Shown piece by piece: positions 1 to 6,887 of a stretch of 11,328 nt of DNA. The stretch is from contig LUYY01000168.1 in the NCBI GenBank assembly GCA_001603415.1, forward strand, positions 1-11,328, in the 5' to 3' direction. The notes under the pieces were generated by a model, which saw nothing but the letters and a program-made list of their open reading frames with translations, ran no database searches and was not told the origin of the DNA. Source of the stretch: Bacteroidales bacterium Bact_07. Lineage in GTDB: Bacteria; Bacteroidota; Bacteroidia; Bacteroidales; Tenuifilaceae. Position 1 is the stretch's first letter, and the number at the start of each line of letters is the position of its first letter. A program made the translations under genes and the position numbers.

Positions 1-34
1 GCCCAAAAGCCTTCGGTCTCGAAGGCTTTTAGGC
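1..34. terminator. Rho-independent terminator hairpin of an upstream gene
   Basis: A perfect 11-bp stem pairs 5-15 (AAAAGCCTTCG) with 20-30 (CGAAGGCTTTT) around a 4-nt loop. One mismatch later it continues with GCC (1-3) pairing GGC (32-34). The A-run on the left and T-run on the right of the GC-rich core would let it act in either direction. No coding sequence is visible here, so it most likely ends a gene lying before the window. It isolates the following leader from upstream transcription. Confidence 0.85.
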
Positions 35-102
35 TATGAATTGTTCATGGAAATTTCACCTTAACTTAATCATAAAATAAGTGGGTTTTAAATTTGCACC
101 CA

Positions 103-110
103 TATCTTTG
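103..110 (+). promoter_or_regulatory. Bacteroidota-type -7 promoter element (TATCTTTG)
   Basis: TATCTTTG matches the Bacteroidota primary-sigma -7 consensus TAnnTTTG exactly. No good TTTG -33 box lies 19-21 nt upstream, so only half of the promoter is supported. Transcription would begin at about 115-118, giving the START-like gene a leader of roughly 130 nt. That leader contains two inverted repeats. The position just after the terminator at 1-34 fits a new transcription unit. Confidence 0.5.
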
Positions 111-114
111 TGGC

Positions 115-138
115 TTATTAACAGCCAATTGTTAATAA
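115..138. repeat. Inverted repeat directly downstream of the -7 motif
   Basis: The arms TTATTAACA (115-123) and TGTTAATAA (130-138) are perfect reverse complements, separated by the 6-nt spacer GCCAAT. The repeat begins where transcription from the motif at 103-110 would start. It could be an operator bound by a dimeric repressor or a weak RNA hairpin. The arms are A/T-rich, so RNA folding would be weak, and an operator is the slightly better reading. No regulator gene is nearby. Confidence 0.4.
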
Positions 139-155
139 AAAACACCAAAATGCTG

Positions 156-192
156 GCATAAGTATTGCAATTCTTTTATAAATTGCTTATGC
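156..192 (+). repeat. Bulged hairpin in the leader of the START-like gene
   Basis: GCATAAG (156-162) pairs perfectly with CTTATGC (186-192), and CAATT (168-172) pairs with AATTG (181-185). This leaves a 5-nt bulge on the left (163-167) and an 8-nt loop. Twelve paired positions in a non-coding leader exceed what I would expect by eye. It is not followed by a T-run, so it is not a standard terminator. It resembles no riboswitch that I recognise. Confidence 0.35.
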
Positions 193-245
193 TAAGTTCA
201 AGAATTAGATAGTATGAGCTTGAGCAAAACTTAAAACAAGCAAGT

Positions 246-647
246 ATGAAAGGAATGGTTAATACTAGTCAAAAGGTTGAACTTGAGTATCAGGTTAACA
301 CTGCACCGGGTGTGCTTTTCAAAAGGCTAAGCACTCCACACGGCTTATCGGAATGGTTTGCAAACGACGTTAACCTTTCGGGAAATGTTTTCACCTTTTT
401 TTGGGATGGTGATACCAAAAAAGCCGAACTAATCGATAAAAAAGAAAATAAGTTTGTGAAGTTCAGATGGATTACCGATCAAGATGAAGGTGGAAAGCAT
501 TTTACTTTCAAACTTACCAAAGACGATCTTACCGGCGAGGTTTCGCTAACCGTAATTGAAGAGGTTAACGATGAAGAGGATATTGACGAAGTTATTTCGC
601 TCTGGAACTACCAAATCGGTGAGCTTAAACGTCTGATTGGGGCTTAA
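246..647 (+). CDS. START-like / SRPBCC (AHSA1-related) small protein
   Basis: This encodes a 133-residue acidic cytoplasmic protein with no signal peptide or membrane segment. The N-terminal part (KVELEYQVNTAPGVLFKRLS, about residues 10-29) followed by GLSEWFANDV and an alternating strand pattern (FTFFWDG, AELID, FVKFRWI, FTFKLT, VSLTVIEE) and a C-terminal helix (LWNYQIGELKRLIGA) matches the START-like domain protein common in Bacteroidota. That family belongs to the SRPBCC/AHSA1 helix-grip fold, which encloses a hydrophobic cavity. The ligand and biological role are unknown. Two in-frame ATGs exist, at 246 and 255. The second lies right after AAAGGA and would give a protein three residues shorter; family members usually begin close to the KVELEY segment, so either is possible. 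A long leader with inverted repeats precedes the gene and a hairpin terminator follows it, so it is probably monocistronic. Confidence 0.85.
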   Translation: MKGMVNTSQKVELEYQVNTAPGVLFKRLSTPHGLSEWFANDVNLSGNVFTFFWDGDTKKAELIDKKENKFVKFRWITDQDEGGKHFTFKLTKDDLTGEVSLTVIEEVNDEEDIDEVISLWNYQIGELKRLIGA

Positions 648-663
648 TCCATATCCAAATTTA

Positions 664-694
664 TCTGTGATTTTTAGGAAAAACATTACATTTG
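664..694 (+). promoter_or_regulatory. Candidate promoter for the permease-glycosyltransferase genes
   Basis: TACATTTG (687-694) matches the -7 consensus TAnnTTTG exactly. TCTG (664-667), one mismatch from the -33 box TTTG, sits 19 nt upstream, which is the usual spacing. Transcription would begin about 20 nt before the GTG start at 721. The -7 motif lies inside the hairpin at 676-707, so promoter and terminator readings compete for the same bases, although both could hold. Confidence 0.5.
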
Positions 695-707
695 TGATGT
701 TTTTCTT
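676..707 (+). terminator. Hairpin terminator after the START-like gene
   Basis: GAAAAACAT (678-686) and ATGTTTTTC (697-705) are perfect reverse complements. The stem continues inward through a T-G wobble, A-T and C-G to a 4-nt ATTT loop, and outward by a G-T wobble and an A-T pair. It begins 28 nt past the TAA at 645-647 and ends in a T-rich tract, as expected for a rho-independent terminator. The core is poor in G+C, so termination may be partial. Confidence 0.6.
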
Positions 708-720
708 TAATATTTAATTC

Positions 721-2199
721 GTGAAAACACTTCATCGTTTTATCCTGAAATCGTACATAGGCCCTCTAGTAATGACATTTTTCATTACTATGTTTGTATT
801 GCTTATGCAGTTTCTTTGGCGTTACATTGACGACCTGGTGGGCAAAGGGCTGAGTTGGGATGTAATAGCGGAGCTGCTCTTGTACGCATCGGCTGGACTT
901 TTACCTCTTGCTTTGCCGCTAGCAACACTACTGGCATCGCTCATGACAATGGGAAACCTTGGGGAGAATAACGAATTGCTTGCCATGAAATCGGCAGGAA
1001 TCTCTTTACCGCGAATACTAACTCCGCTAATTGTTCTAACTATTTTTATCAGCATTGGAGCATTCTTTTTTTCGAATAATGTAGTTCCCTACACAAACCT
1101 AAAAATATCCACTTTACTATACTCGGTAAAGCAACAAAAGCCAGAGTTGATTATTAAGGAAGGTGTTTTCACTAACCTGATTGAAGGTTACAGCATAAAA
1201 GTAGGAGATAAAGACCCCAACACAGGCTTAATGCGTCGCATTCTGATTTATGATCACAGTAAAGACGAGGAAAATACAACGGTTACCTATGCCGATTCTG
1301 GCTATATGAGGCCTACAGCCGATCAGAAATTTCTGGTAGCAACACTTTATAGCGGAAATAGCTACAAAGAAGTAAGAGATAATCGCAAACCGCGCTATAC
1401 CTATAAAGAAAAACTCCCTGCCCAAAAACAAACCTTTGAAAAGGAAGTAATAATCTTTGAGCTAAAAGGCTTTGAACTCCAACGGGCCGACGAGAGCTTC
1501 TTCAAGGATAGCTACCAAACCCAGAATATTAGCCAACTGGCAAAAACTGAAGATTCGCTTTCCAAAGCCTTTAATGCTCAAATTGAATCGTTCTCACAAT
1601 CGGTAATTCGAAGCAGTATTTTCCGGAATCCATACTGGGGTCGTCGTCAAAACAACATAGAAATCAAACGCAGCATCAATACTGACTCTCTCTACAAATC
1701 GCTTTCTCCCGAAGAAAAAATAGCGGCTCTTGAGCGTGCCATTGAATTTGCCCGCTCAACAAAAAGTTACATATCATCGTCGAAAGACGAATTCTATTAC
1801 AAGCAAAAATATATAGCCCGTCACCGAGTTGAGTGGAACAGAAAATTCACATTGGCATTTGCTTGCTTTATTTTCTTTTTCATAGGTGCCCCACTTGGCG
1901 CCATTATCAGAAAAGGCGGATTGGGTACCCCTGTGGTTATTTCGGTGCTATTCTTTATCATCTACTACATTATTAATATCACCGGTGAAAAATTTGCCAA
2001 GGAACTGGTAATGAACCCTTCATTAGGAACCTGGCTATCGTCGTTTATTCTATTACCCATTGGGGTTTTCCTGTCCTATAAAGCAACCACCGATTCAGTA
2101 ATTATGAATGCGGACTTCTACATCGAAAAGATAAAAAAGGTGTTTAATATGGTTGGATCTAGGAAAAAACATAATGTATCATCTCCAAAAACAGAATAA
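721..2199 (+). CDS. LptF/LptG (YjgP/YjgQ) family permease
   Basis: This is an inner-membrane permease of the LptF/LptG family. These proteins pair with the LptB ATPase to extract lipopolysaccharide from the inner membrane and pass it to the periplasmic bridge. The layout fits: hydrophobic spans at about residues 13-33, 48-76 and 97-120, then a large periplasmic region (about 121-370, the jellyroll domain position), then three more spans at about 376-398, 404-422 and 436-455. The motifs GNLGENNELLAMKSAGISL (coupling-helix region) and IGAPLGAIIRKGGLG are typical. The 492 residues exceed the roughly 360 of the E. coli proteins, the excess being in the periplasmic part, as in other Bacteroidota members. 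The start is GTG at 721, which gives the expected MKTLHRFILKSYIGP beginning. The glycosyltransferase gene follows after 7 nt. Whether it acts as LptF, LptG or a relative cannot be told, so no symbol is given. Confidence 0.9.
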   Translation: MKTLHRFILKSYIGPLVMTFFITMFVLLMQFLWRYIDDLVGKGLSWDVIAELLLYASAGLLPLALPLATLLASLMTMGNLGENNELLAMKSAGISLPRILTPLIVLTIFISIGAFFFSNNVVPYTNLKISTLLYSVKQQKPELIIKEGVFTNLIEGYSIKVGDKDPNTGLMRRILIYDHSKDEENTTVTYADSGYMRPTADQKFLVATLYSGNSYKEVRDNRKPRYTYKEKLPAQKQTFEKEVIIFELKGFELQRADESFFKDSYQTQNISQLAKTEDSLSKAFNAQIESFSQSVIRSSIFRNPYWGRRQNNIEIKRSINTDSLYKSLSPEEKIAALERAIEFARSTKSYISSSKDEFYYKQKYIARHRVEWNRKFTLAFACFIFFFIGAPLGAIIRKGGLGTPVVISVLFFIIYYIINITGEKFAKELVMNPSLGTWLSSFILLPIGVFLSYKATTDSVIMNADFYIEKIKKVFNMVGSRKKHNVSSPKTE

Positions 2200-2206
2200 A
2201 TTATAA

Positions 2207-3415
2207 ATGCGAATCCTTATCATTTCACACAAACCCCCTTACCCACCAGTTGATGGAGGAACCCTAGCAACGCTTAACATGTGCCTTGGCCTTGCAAAAG
2301 CAGGTAATAATGTCACAGTACTTACCTTAAGCACGCAAAAGCACCCTAGTTCGCTTGAAATTATTCCCAATGAAATTAAGGCTCTTATCAACTTTGAAAT
2401 TTTTCATGTAAATATTAAAACCAACATTTTAGGTTACATTCTTAACTTTTTGTTTTCCCTTCGTCCCTATAATATTGAGCGATATATTAACACTCCCTTC
2501 AAACGGCTGATTAAAAGAATTCTAGTTAACGAAAAGTTTGATGTTGTTCAGCTGGAAGGCTTATACCTTTACCCATACATAAATACTATCCGAAAGTATT
2601 TTAAAGGAACCATTTCGCTTCGGAGTCATAATGTGGAACATCAAATATGGCTGAAATTGGCTGATAATGAACCCAATACAATAAAGAGGATATATTTTGA
2701 ATTTCTTGCCAAACGATTGGCTAGGGTTGAATCGGCCATATCCGATAAGGTTGATGCCCTTGTTGCAATAGCAGAACCCGATAGACAATGGTTTGTCGAT
2801 AATAATTTCACCAAGCCTACCATTACCATTCCAGCAGGATATTTAATGGAAGAGGTTACTGAAGAACTTGAACCGGTTGACTTCCCTGCAATCTGCTACA
2901 TAGGGGCGCTGGATTGGTTACCAAATGTTGAAGGCTTAAACTGGTTTCTCAATTGGGTTTGGCCACGCATTCAGTCGGAAATACCTGAAATGGAGTTTCA
3001 TATTGCTGGTCGAAATGCATCGGAAGAGCTGGCCGAGAGGCTTATCACTGAGCGTAATATCATCTTTCATGGCCAAGTGGCAAACTCATCCGCATTCCTG
3101 AGTCGTTGTCCAATAATGGTGGTTCCATTGCTCTCTGGCAGCGGCATACGCATCAAGATAGTTGAAGGCATGTATCTTCAAAGAGCAATTGTAGCCACAA
3201 GCATGGCCGTAAAAGGCATCGATTTAGAACATGAAAAGCACATCTTAATTGCCGATAACCCCGATGATTTTGCCAAAGCAGTTTGCACTTTGATTTATAA
3301 CCCTGATTTGGGTAAAAGTATTGCACAAAACGCCATGGAGTATGCCCGTAAAAACTTAGATGCCATTGAGTTAGCCAATAAACTTACCGAGTTTTACAAA
3401 CAACTTGTAGGATGA
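2207..3415 (+). CDS. Glycosyltransferase of the GT4 (GT-B fold) type
   Basis: This 402-residue protein has the two Rossmann-like halves of GT-B enzymes. The N-terminal half starts MRILIISHKPPYPPVDGG, a common beginning in this group, with the glycine-rich acceptor-side loop right after the first strand. The C-terminal half holds AICYIGALDWLPNVEGLNWF, MEFHIAGRNA, IIFHGQV, and SGSGIRIKIVEGM (nucleotide-sugar site, with the Glu expected to contact the donor ribose) followed by AIVATSMAVKGI. It should transfer a sugar from a nucleotide donor to a cell-envelope acceptor on the cytoplasmic face. Donor and acceptor cannot be read from sequence. There is no signal peptide or membrane span. It lies 7 nt after the permease and overlaps the next glycosyltransferase by ATGA, so translation is probably coupled. 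The DNA looks more A/T-rich than ribBA and dnaK. Confidence 0.85.
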   Translation: MRILIISHKPPYPPVDGGTLATLNMCLGLAKAGNNVTVLTLSTQKHPSSLEIIPNEIKALINFEIFHVNIKTNILGYILNFLFSLRPYNIERYINTPFKRLIKRILVNEKFDVVQLEGLYLYPYINTIRKYFKGTISLRSHNVEHQIWLKLADNEPNTIKRIYFEFLAKRLARVESAISDKVDALVAIAEPDRQWFVDNNFTKPTITIPAGYLMEEVTEELEPVDFPAICYIGALDWLPNVEGLNWFLNWVWPRIQSEIPEMEFHIAGRNASEELAERLITERNIIFHGQVANSSAFLSRCPIMVVPLLSGSGIRIKIVEGMYLQRAIVATSMAVKGIDLEHEKHILIADNPDDFAKAVCTLIYNPDLGKSIAQNAMEYARKNLDAIELANKLTEFYKQLVG

Positions 3416-4596
3416 TAATCCATTCCCTTTTCTGGCTGGCAATTGGTTTAATTCTTTACACCTACTTTGGATACCTATTATTACTATGGCTATTTTGCGC
3501 CTTAAAACGAAACCATGAACAAGATTTCAAAACAAATCAAAATCAACTTCCTGAAGTAACCATTATTACTGCTGCCCACAATGAGGAAAAGTACATATTA
3601 TCTAAATATCAAAATACAGTCTCGCTCGACTACCCTGCCAATAAAGTAAATCAGGTATGGGTCGACGATGGCAGTACCGACAATACCCGCGAATTGCTTT
3701 TGAACCTAAAAGGGGTAAATATTATCATTAACCCCGAAAGAATTGGTAAGGCTGCGTCGATAAATAAAGCTATGGAACAGGTACAAACACCAATAGCTAT
3801 ATTTACCGATGCCAATACATTCCTTTCCCGAAATTCTATAATCGATTTGGTAAAACATTTCCAAAACCCAAGAGTGGGTTGTGTTGCTGGACAAAAATCA
3901 ATTAGCTGGGACGAAAATGATACACTAGCATCGAAAGGCGAAGGGATGTACTGGAAATACGAATCATTTGTTAAGACAGTTGAAAGTTGCACCGGTTCAA
4001 CACTATCGGGAACCGGCGAGTTGTATGCCATTCGAACCAATCTTTTTAAACCTCTCCCCCAAAATACCATTCTCGACGATTTTGAGATTTCGGCTAACAT
4101 CATAAAACAAGGCTATCAAATTAAATACGAGCATAAAACAGTTGCTTCGGAAACCGGGTCACTGACGGTTGGGGAGGAAAAAAAGCGAAAAATTCGAATA
4201 GCAGCTGGCTGTTTTCAGGCGCTTGCTCGACACCCCAACTTGCTAAATCCAGTCAAGAACTTTGAGGTAGCATTTAAATTCTTTTCTCATAAAATTTTAC
4301 GTTGGATAATTGTCCCAATGGCAATCCTGATTCTCCCAATCCTCAATGGCATTATACTATTCTTTTACCAAAACCAATCAATGCCTTACATAGCATCATT
4401 CGTAGTTATTTGCTCTTTCTATGTAATTGTTTTTATTGGCTACTTAACCAGAAATTCCTCTCGAGTAGCTTCGTTTGTAACCTTTCCCTACTATGGTTTC
4501 ATGATGAATATAGCCATGCTTAAAGGGTTGATTCGATTTACATTGGGCAAGCAAAGTCACATTTGGGAAAGGGCAAACCGAAAAGCTGACATTTAA
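3412..4596 (+). CDS. Membrane-bound GT2 family glycosyltransferase
   Basis: This is a 394-residue GT-A fold enzyme anchored in the inner membrane. A span at about residues 6-31 is followed by the catalytic domain with VTIITAAHNEEK (from 49), WVDDGSTDNT (Asp85, Asp86), FTDANT (Asp133 and Asn135 in the DXD position that binds the metal-sugar nucleotide) and DDFEIS (222-225, likely catalytic acid region). Three more hydrophobic spans lie at about 298-320, 325-345 and 353-373. The order resembles the poly-N-acetylglucosamine synthase or cellulose-synthase-like branch. However, the QxxRW motif of processive synthases is replaced by a basic KKRKIRIAAG stretch (257-266), so a processive polymer synthase is not assured. 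Its ATG overlaps the stop of the upstream glycosyltransferase (ATGA, 3412-3415). The product is probably part of a surface glycan or glycolipid, but substrate and linkage are unknown. Confidence 0.87.
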   Translation: MIIHSLFWLAIGLILYTYFGYLLLLWLFCALKRNHEQDFKTNQNQLPEVTIITAAHNEEKYILSKYQNTVSLDYPANKVNQVWVDDGSTDNTRELLLNLKGVNIIINPERIGKAASINKAMEQVQTPIAIFTDANTFLSRNSIIDLVKHFQNPRVGCVAGQKSISWDENDTLASKGEGMYWKYESFVKTVESCTGSTLSGTGELYAIRTNLFKPLPQNTILDDFEISANIIKQGYQIKYEHKTVASETGSLTVGEEKKRKIRIAAGCFQALARHPNLLNPVKNFEVAFKFFSHKILRWIIVPMAILILPILNGIILFFYQNQSMPYIASFVVICSFYVIVFIGYLTRNSSRVASFVTFPYYGFMMNIAMLKGLIRFTLGKQSHIWERANRKADI

Positions 4597-4610
4597 CAAG
4601 ATGTTATTCC

Positions 4611-4632
4611 TTGCAAAATACTAATTTTGCGA
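4611..4632 (+). promoter_or_regulatory. Promoter motif inside an inverted repeat, upstream of ribBA
   Basis: TAATTTTG (4622-4629) matches the -7 consensus TAnnTTTG and would start transcription near 4636, about 29 nt before the ribBA ATG. No convincing -33 box is present at the normal distance. The motif overlaps an inverted repeat, GCAAAAT (4613-4619) and ATTTTGC (4624-4630), with a 4-nt spacer. The repeat could be an operator, or a weak terminator for the glycosyltransferase genes, since a T-run follows at 4637-4642. No FMN riboswitch is recognisable in this 68-nt gap. Confidence 0.45.
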
Positions 4633-4664
4633 CAACTTTTTTATCAATTTATTATAGCAGCACA

Positions 4665-5900
4665 ATGGCAAACAACGAAGAAATTAGGTTAAACACGATA
4701 GATGAAGCAATTGAAGAGCTCCGTAATGGTAGAGTAATAATAGTGGTTGACGATGAAGATAGGGAGAATGAGGGCGATTTCATTGCTGCTGCTGAACTGA
4801 TTACCCCGGAGATTATCAACTTTATGGCTAAACACGGGCGGGGGTTAATTTGTGCTTCGTTGCCCGAGAAACGCTGCGATGAGCTGGAGCTTGAGCTCAT
4901 GGTGGGCCGTAATACCGCCCTGCACCATACAGCATTTACCGTATCGGTCGACCTCATTGGGCATGGATGCACAACTGGGATATCGGCTGCCGATAGGGCT
5001 AAAACCATAAAAGCACTTGTTGACCCCAATACCAAACCCGAAGACCTTGCCCGTCCCGGGCACATATTTCCCCTGCGCGCAAAGGAAAAAGGCGTATTAC
5101 GCCGTCCGGGCCATACCGAGGCTGCCATTGACCTTACCCAGTTAGCAGGCCTTACACCTGGTGGCGTACTGGTTGAAATCATGAACGACGATGGCACCAT
5201 GGCTCGCCTTCCACAACTTATAGAGGTTGCCCGAAAATTCAACCTAAAAATTGTTACCATCAAGGATTTAATAAGCTATAGACTGCAATTTGATAGCATT
5301 GTTGAGAGAGGGGTTAAAGTTAAGCTCCCCACCGAGTTTGGTTATTTTGATTTAATCCCATTCCGTCAGAAATCTAATGGGCTTGAACACGTTGCCTTGA
5401 TTAAAGGCCAATGGGAACCCGATGAGCCTGTTTTGGTGCGAGTTCACTCCTCATGTGTTACTGGTGATATTTTTGGTTCCTACCGTTGCGATTGCGGTCC
5501 ACAACTCCATGAGGCCATGAAAATGATTGACAATGCAGGTAAAGGGGTTTTAGTTTACCTCAACCAAGAAGGACGTGGCATAGGCCTTTTCAATAAGATA
5601 CACGCCTATAAACTTCAAGAGGAAGGCTTAGACACCGTGGATGCTAACGTTGAGTTGGGATTTCAACCCGACGAGCGCGATTATGGCGTAGGGGCAAGCA
5701 TTTTACGCGAGGTTGGAGTAAAGAACATGCGACTTATTACCAATAACCCCAAAAAGATGAGCGGACTGGAAGGTTACGGTTTACACGTGGTTGAAAACAT
5801 TCCCCTTGTAATTCCTCCAAACCCATACAATGAGTTTTACCTAAAAACAAAACACGAAAGAATGGGTCACATAAACCTATTCACCCCCAAAAAGGATTAA
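4665..5900 (+). CDS. ribBA: Bifunctional DHBP synthase / GTP cyclohydrolase II (RibBA)
   Basis: This enzyme supplies both precursors of riboflavin. The N-terminal RibB domain (about 1-205) turns ribulose 5-phosphate into 3,4-dihydroxy-2-butanone 4-phosphate and formate. The C-terminal RibA domain (about 210-400) opens GTP to the pyrimidine precursor. RibB motifs are all present: DDEDRENEGDF (29-39), HGRGLICA, HHTAF (87-91), TTGISAADRAKT and RPGHTEAAIDLTQLAG. RibA shows the zinc cysteines Cys264, Cys275 and Cys277 (SSC-x10-CDCG), then NQEGRGIGLFNK and the substrate-binding LGFQPDERDYGVGA. The reading frame is open further upstream to a TTG at 4611, but those extra 18 residues cover the promoter motif and match nothing in the family. 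The ATG at 4665 (MANNEEIRLN) gives 411 residues, the usual length. fmt follows after 6 nt, so the two are probably co-transcribed. Confidence 0.97.
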   Translation: MANNEEIRLNTIDEAIEELRNGRVIIVVDDEDRENEGDFIAAAELITPEIINFMAKHGRGLICASLPEKRCDELELELMVGRNTALHHTAFTVSVDLIGHGCTTGISAADRAKTIKALVDPNTKPEDLARPGHIFPLRAKEKGVLRRPGHTEAAIDLTQLAGLTPGGVLVEIMNDDGTMARLPQLIEVARKFNLKIVTIKDLISYRLQFDSIVERGVKVKLPTEFGYFDLIPFRQKSNGLEHVALIKGQWEPDEPVLVRVHSSCVTGDIFGSYRCDCGPQLHEAMKMIDNAGKGVLVYLNQEGRGIGLFNKIHAYKLQEEGLDTVDANVELGFQPDERDYGVGASILREVGVKNMRLITNNPKKMSGLEGYGLHVVENIPLVIPPNPYNEFYLKTKHERMGHINLFTPKKD

Positions 5901-5906
5901 AATCCT

Positions 5907-6887
5907 ATGCCAACCAAGGAGAATCCCCGCATTGTTTACATGGGTACGCCGGAGTTCGCCGTTGAGCCACTTAAAGCGATTCTTAAAGCCGGTTACAATG
6001 TGTCGGCTGTTGTAACGGTACCCGATAAACCAGCCGGACGAGGTTTAAAACTTCAGCCTTCGCCTGTAAAGGTTTTTGCCGAGCAAAACAGTATCGCGGT
6101 TCTACAACCCGAAAAGTTGAAAAATCCGCAATTCATTCAATCACTTAAAGATATAAATCCCGATATTGCCGTTGTGGTTGCTTTCAGGATGCTTCCAAAG
6201 GAAGTTTGGCAACTTCCCCGTTTAGGAACATTTAACCTCCACGCCTCACTCCTACCCCAGTACAGGGGTGCTGCCCCAATAAATTGGGCTATCATCAACG
6301 GCGAAAAAGAAACTGGTGTAACCACATTCCTCCTTGATGAACAAATAGATACAGGAAATATTCTTCTTCAAAAAACCATACCCATAGGCGATACCGAAAC
6401 AGCAGGGGAACTCCACGACAGGTTGATGTTCCACGGAGCAGAGCTGGTAGTTGAAACCATAAAAATGCTAACCCAAGGGGATATTGCCCCTATACCCCAA
6501 AATCAAATCAACATAAATGGAGAACTAAAACCCGCCCCTAAGATTTTCAAGGAAACGTGCCGTATTAAATGGAATGAGCCGTACAATAGGGTTTTCAACC
6601 TTATCAGAGGACTTAGCCCTTATCCTGCTGCTTGGACAGAACTAAAAGTACAGAGGAATAACGTAGAGTCAGTAATACCTATAAAAATCTTCTTTGCCGA
6701 AAAACGAGAGGAATACCATTCACAAAAGCCCGGAACCATAGTAACTGATGGGAAGACTTTTTTACACGTTTACTGCCCGCAGGGTATCATTTCGCTAAAA
6801 AATGTTCAGCAAGCTGGCAAAAAAGCCATGGATATTGATGAATTCCTAAGGGGCTGGCAGAATACCGAGTTTATCGAAATGCTATAA
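5907..6887 (+). CDS. fmt: Methionyl-tRNA formyltransferase
   Basis: Fmt moves the formyl group from 10-formyltetrahydrofolate to Met-tRNA(fMet) for translation initiation. The protein is 326 residues, close to the usual 310-320. The N-terminal Rossmann domain begins IVYMGTPEFAVEPL and contains DKPAGRGLKLQPSPVK, the tRNA-acceptor loop region. The catalytic triad is visible as Asn110 and His112 (FNLHASLLPQYRGAAP) and Asp148 (QIDTGNIL). The C-terminal OB-like domain (about 210-316) includes RIKWNEP, FNLIRGLSPYPAAW and QPGTIV-like PGTIVTDG. The start at 5907 is chosen because the next ATG (5940) would cut the first beta strand. It lies 6 nt after ribBA. Its last codons and stop overlap the end of the convergent peptidoglycan hydrolase gene by 6 nt. 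Confidence 0.97.
   Translation: MPTKENPRIVYMGTPEFAVEPLKAILKAGYNVSAVVTVPDKPAGRGLKLQPSPVKVFAEQNSIAVLQPEKLKNPQFIQSLKDINPDIAVVVAFRMLPKEVWQLPRLGTFNLHASLLPQYRGAAPINWAIINGEKETGVTTFLLDEQIDTGNILLQKTIPIGDTETAGELHDRLMFHGAELVVETIKMLTQGDIAPIPQNQININGELKPAPKIFKETCRIKWNEPYNRVFNLIRGLSPYPAAWTELKVQRNNVESVIPIKIFFAEKREEYHSQKPGTIVTDGKTFLHVYCPQGIISLKNVQQAGKKAMDIDEFLRGWQNTEFIEML

Noticed and set aside
3651..4103. 150-codon open frame on the minus strand opposite the GT2 gene
   Set aside because: Antisense to the catalytic motifs of the GT2 enzyme, no recognisable domain and no promoter or start signal.
4597..4664. Possible FMN riboswitch before ribBA
   Set aside because: The gap is too short for the FMN aptamer and none of its conserved G-rich segments can be seen.
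4652..5263. 203-codon open frame on the minus strand opposite ribBA
   Set aside because: Ser-rich, low-complexity translation antisense to highly conserved RibB motifs; a shadow of ribBA.
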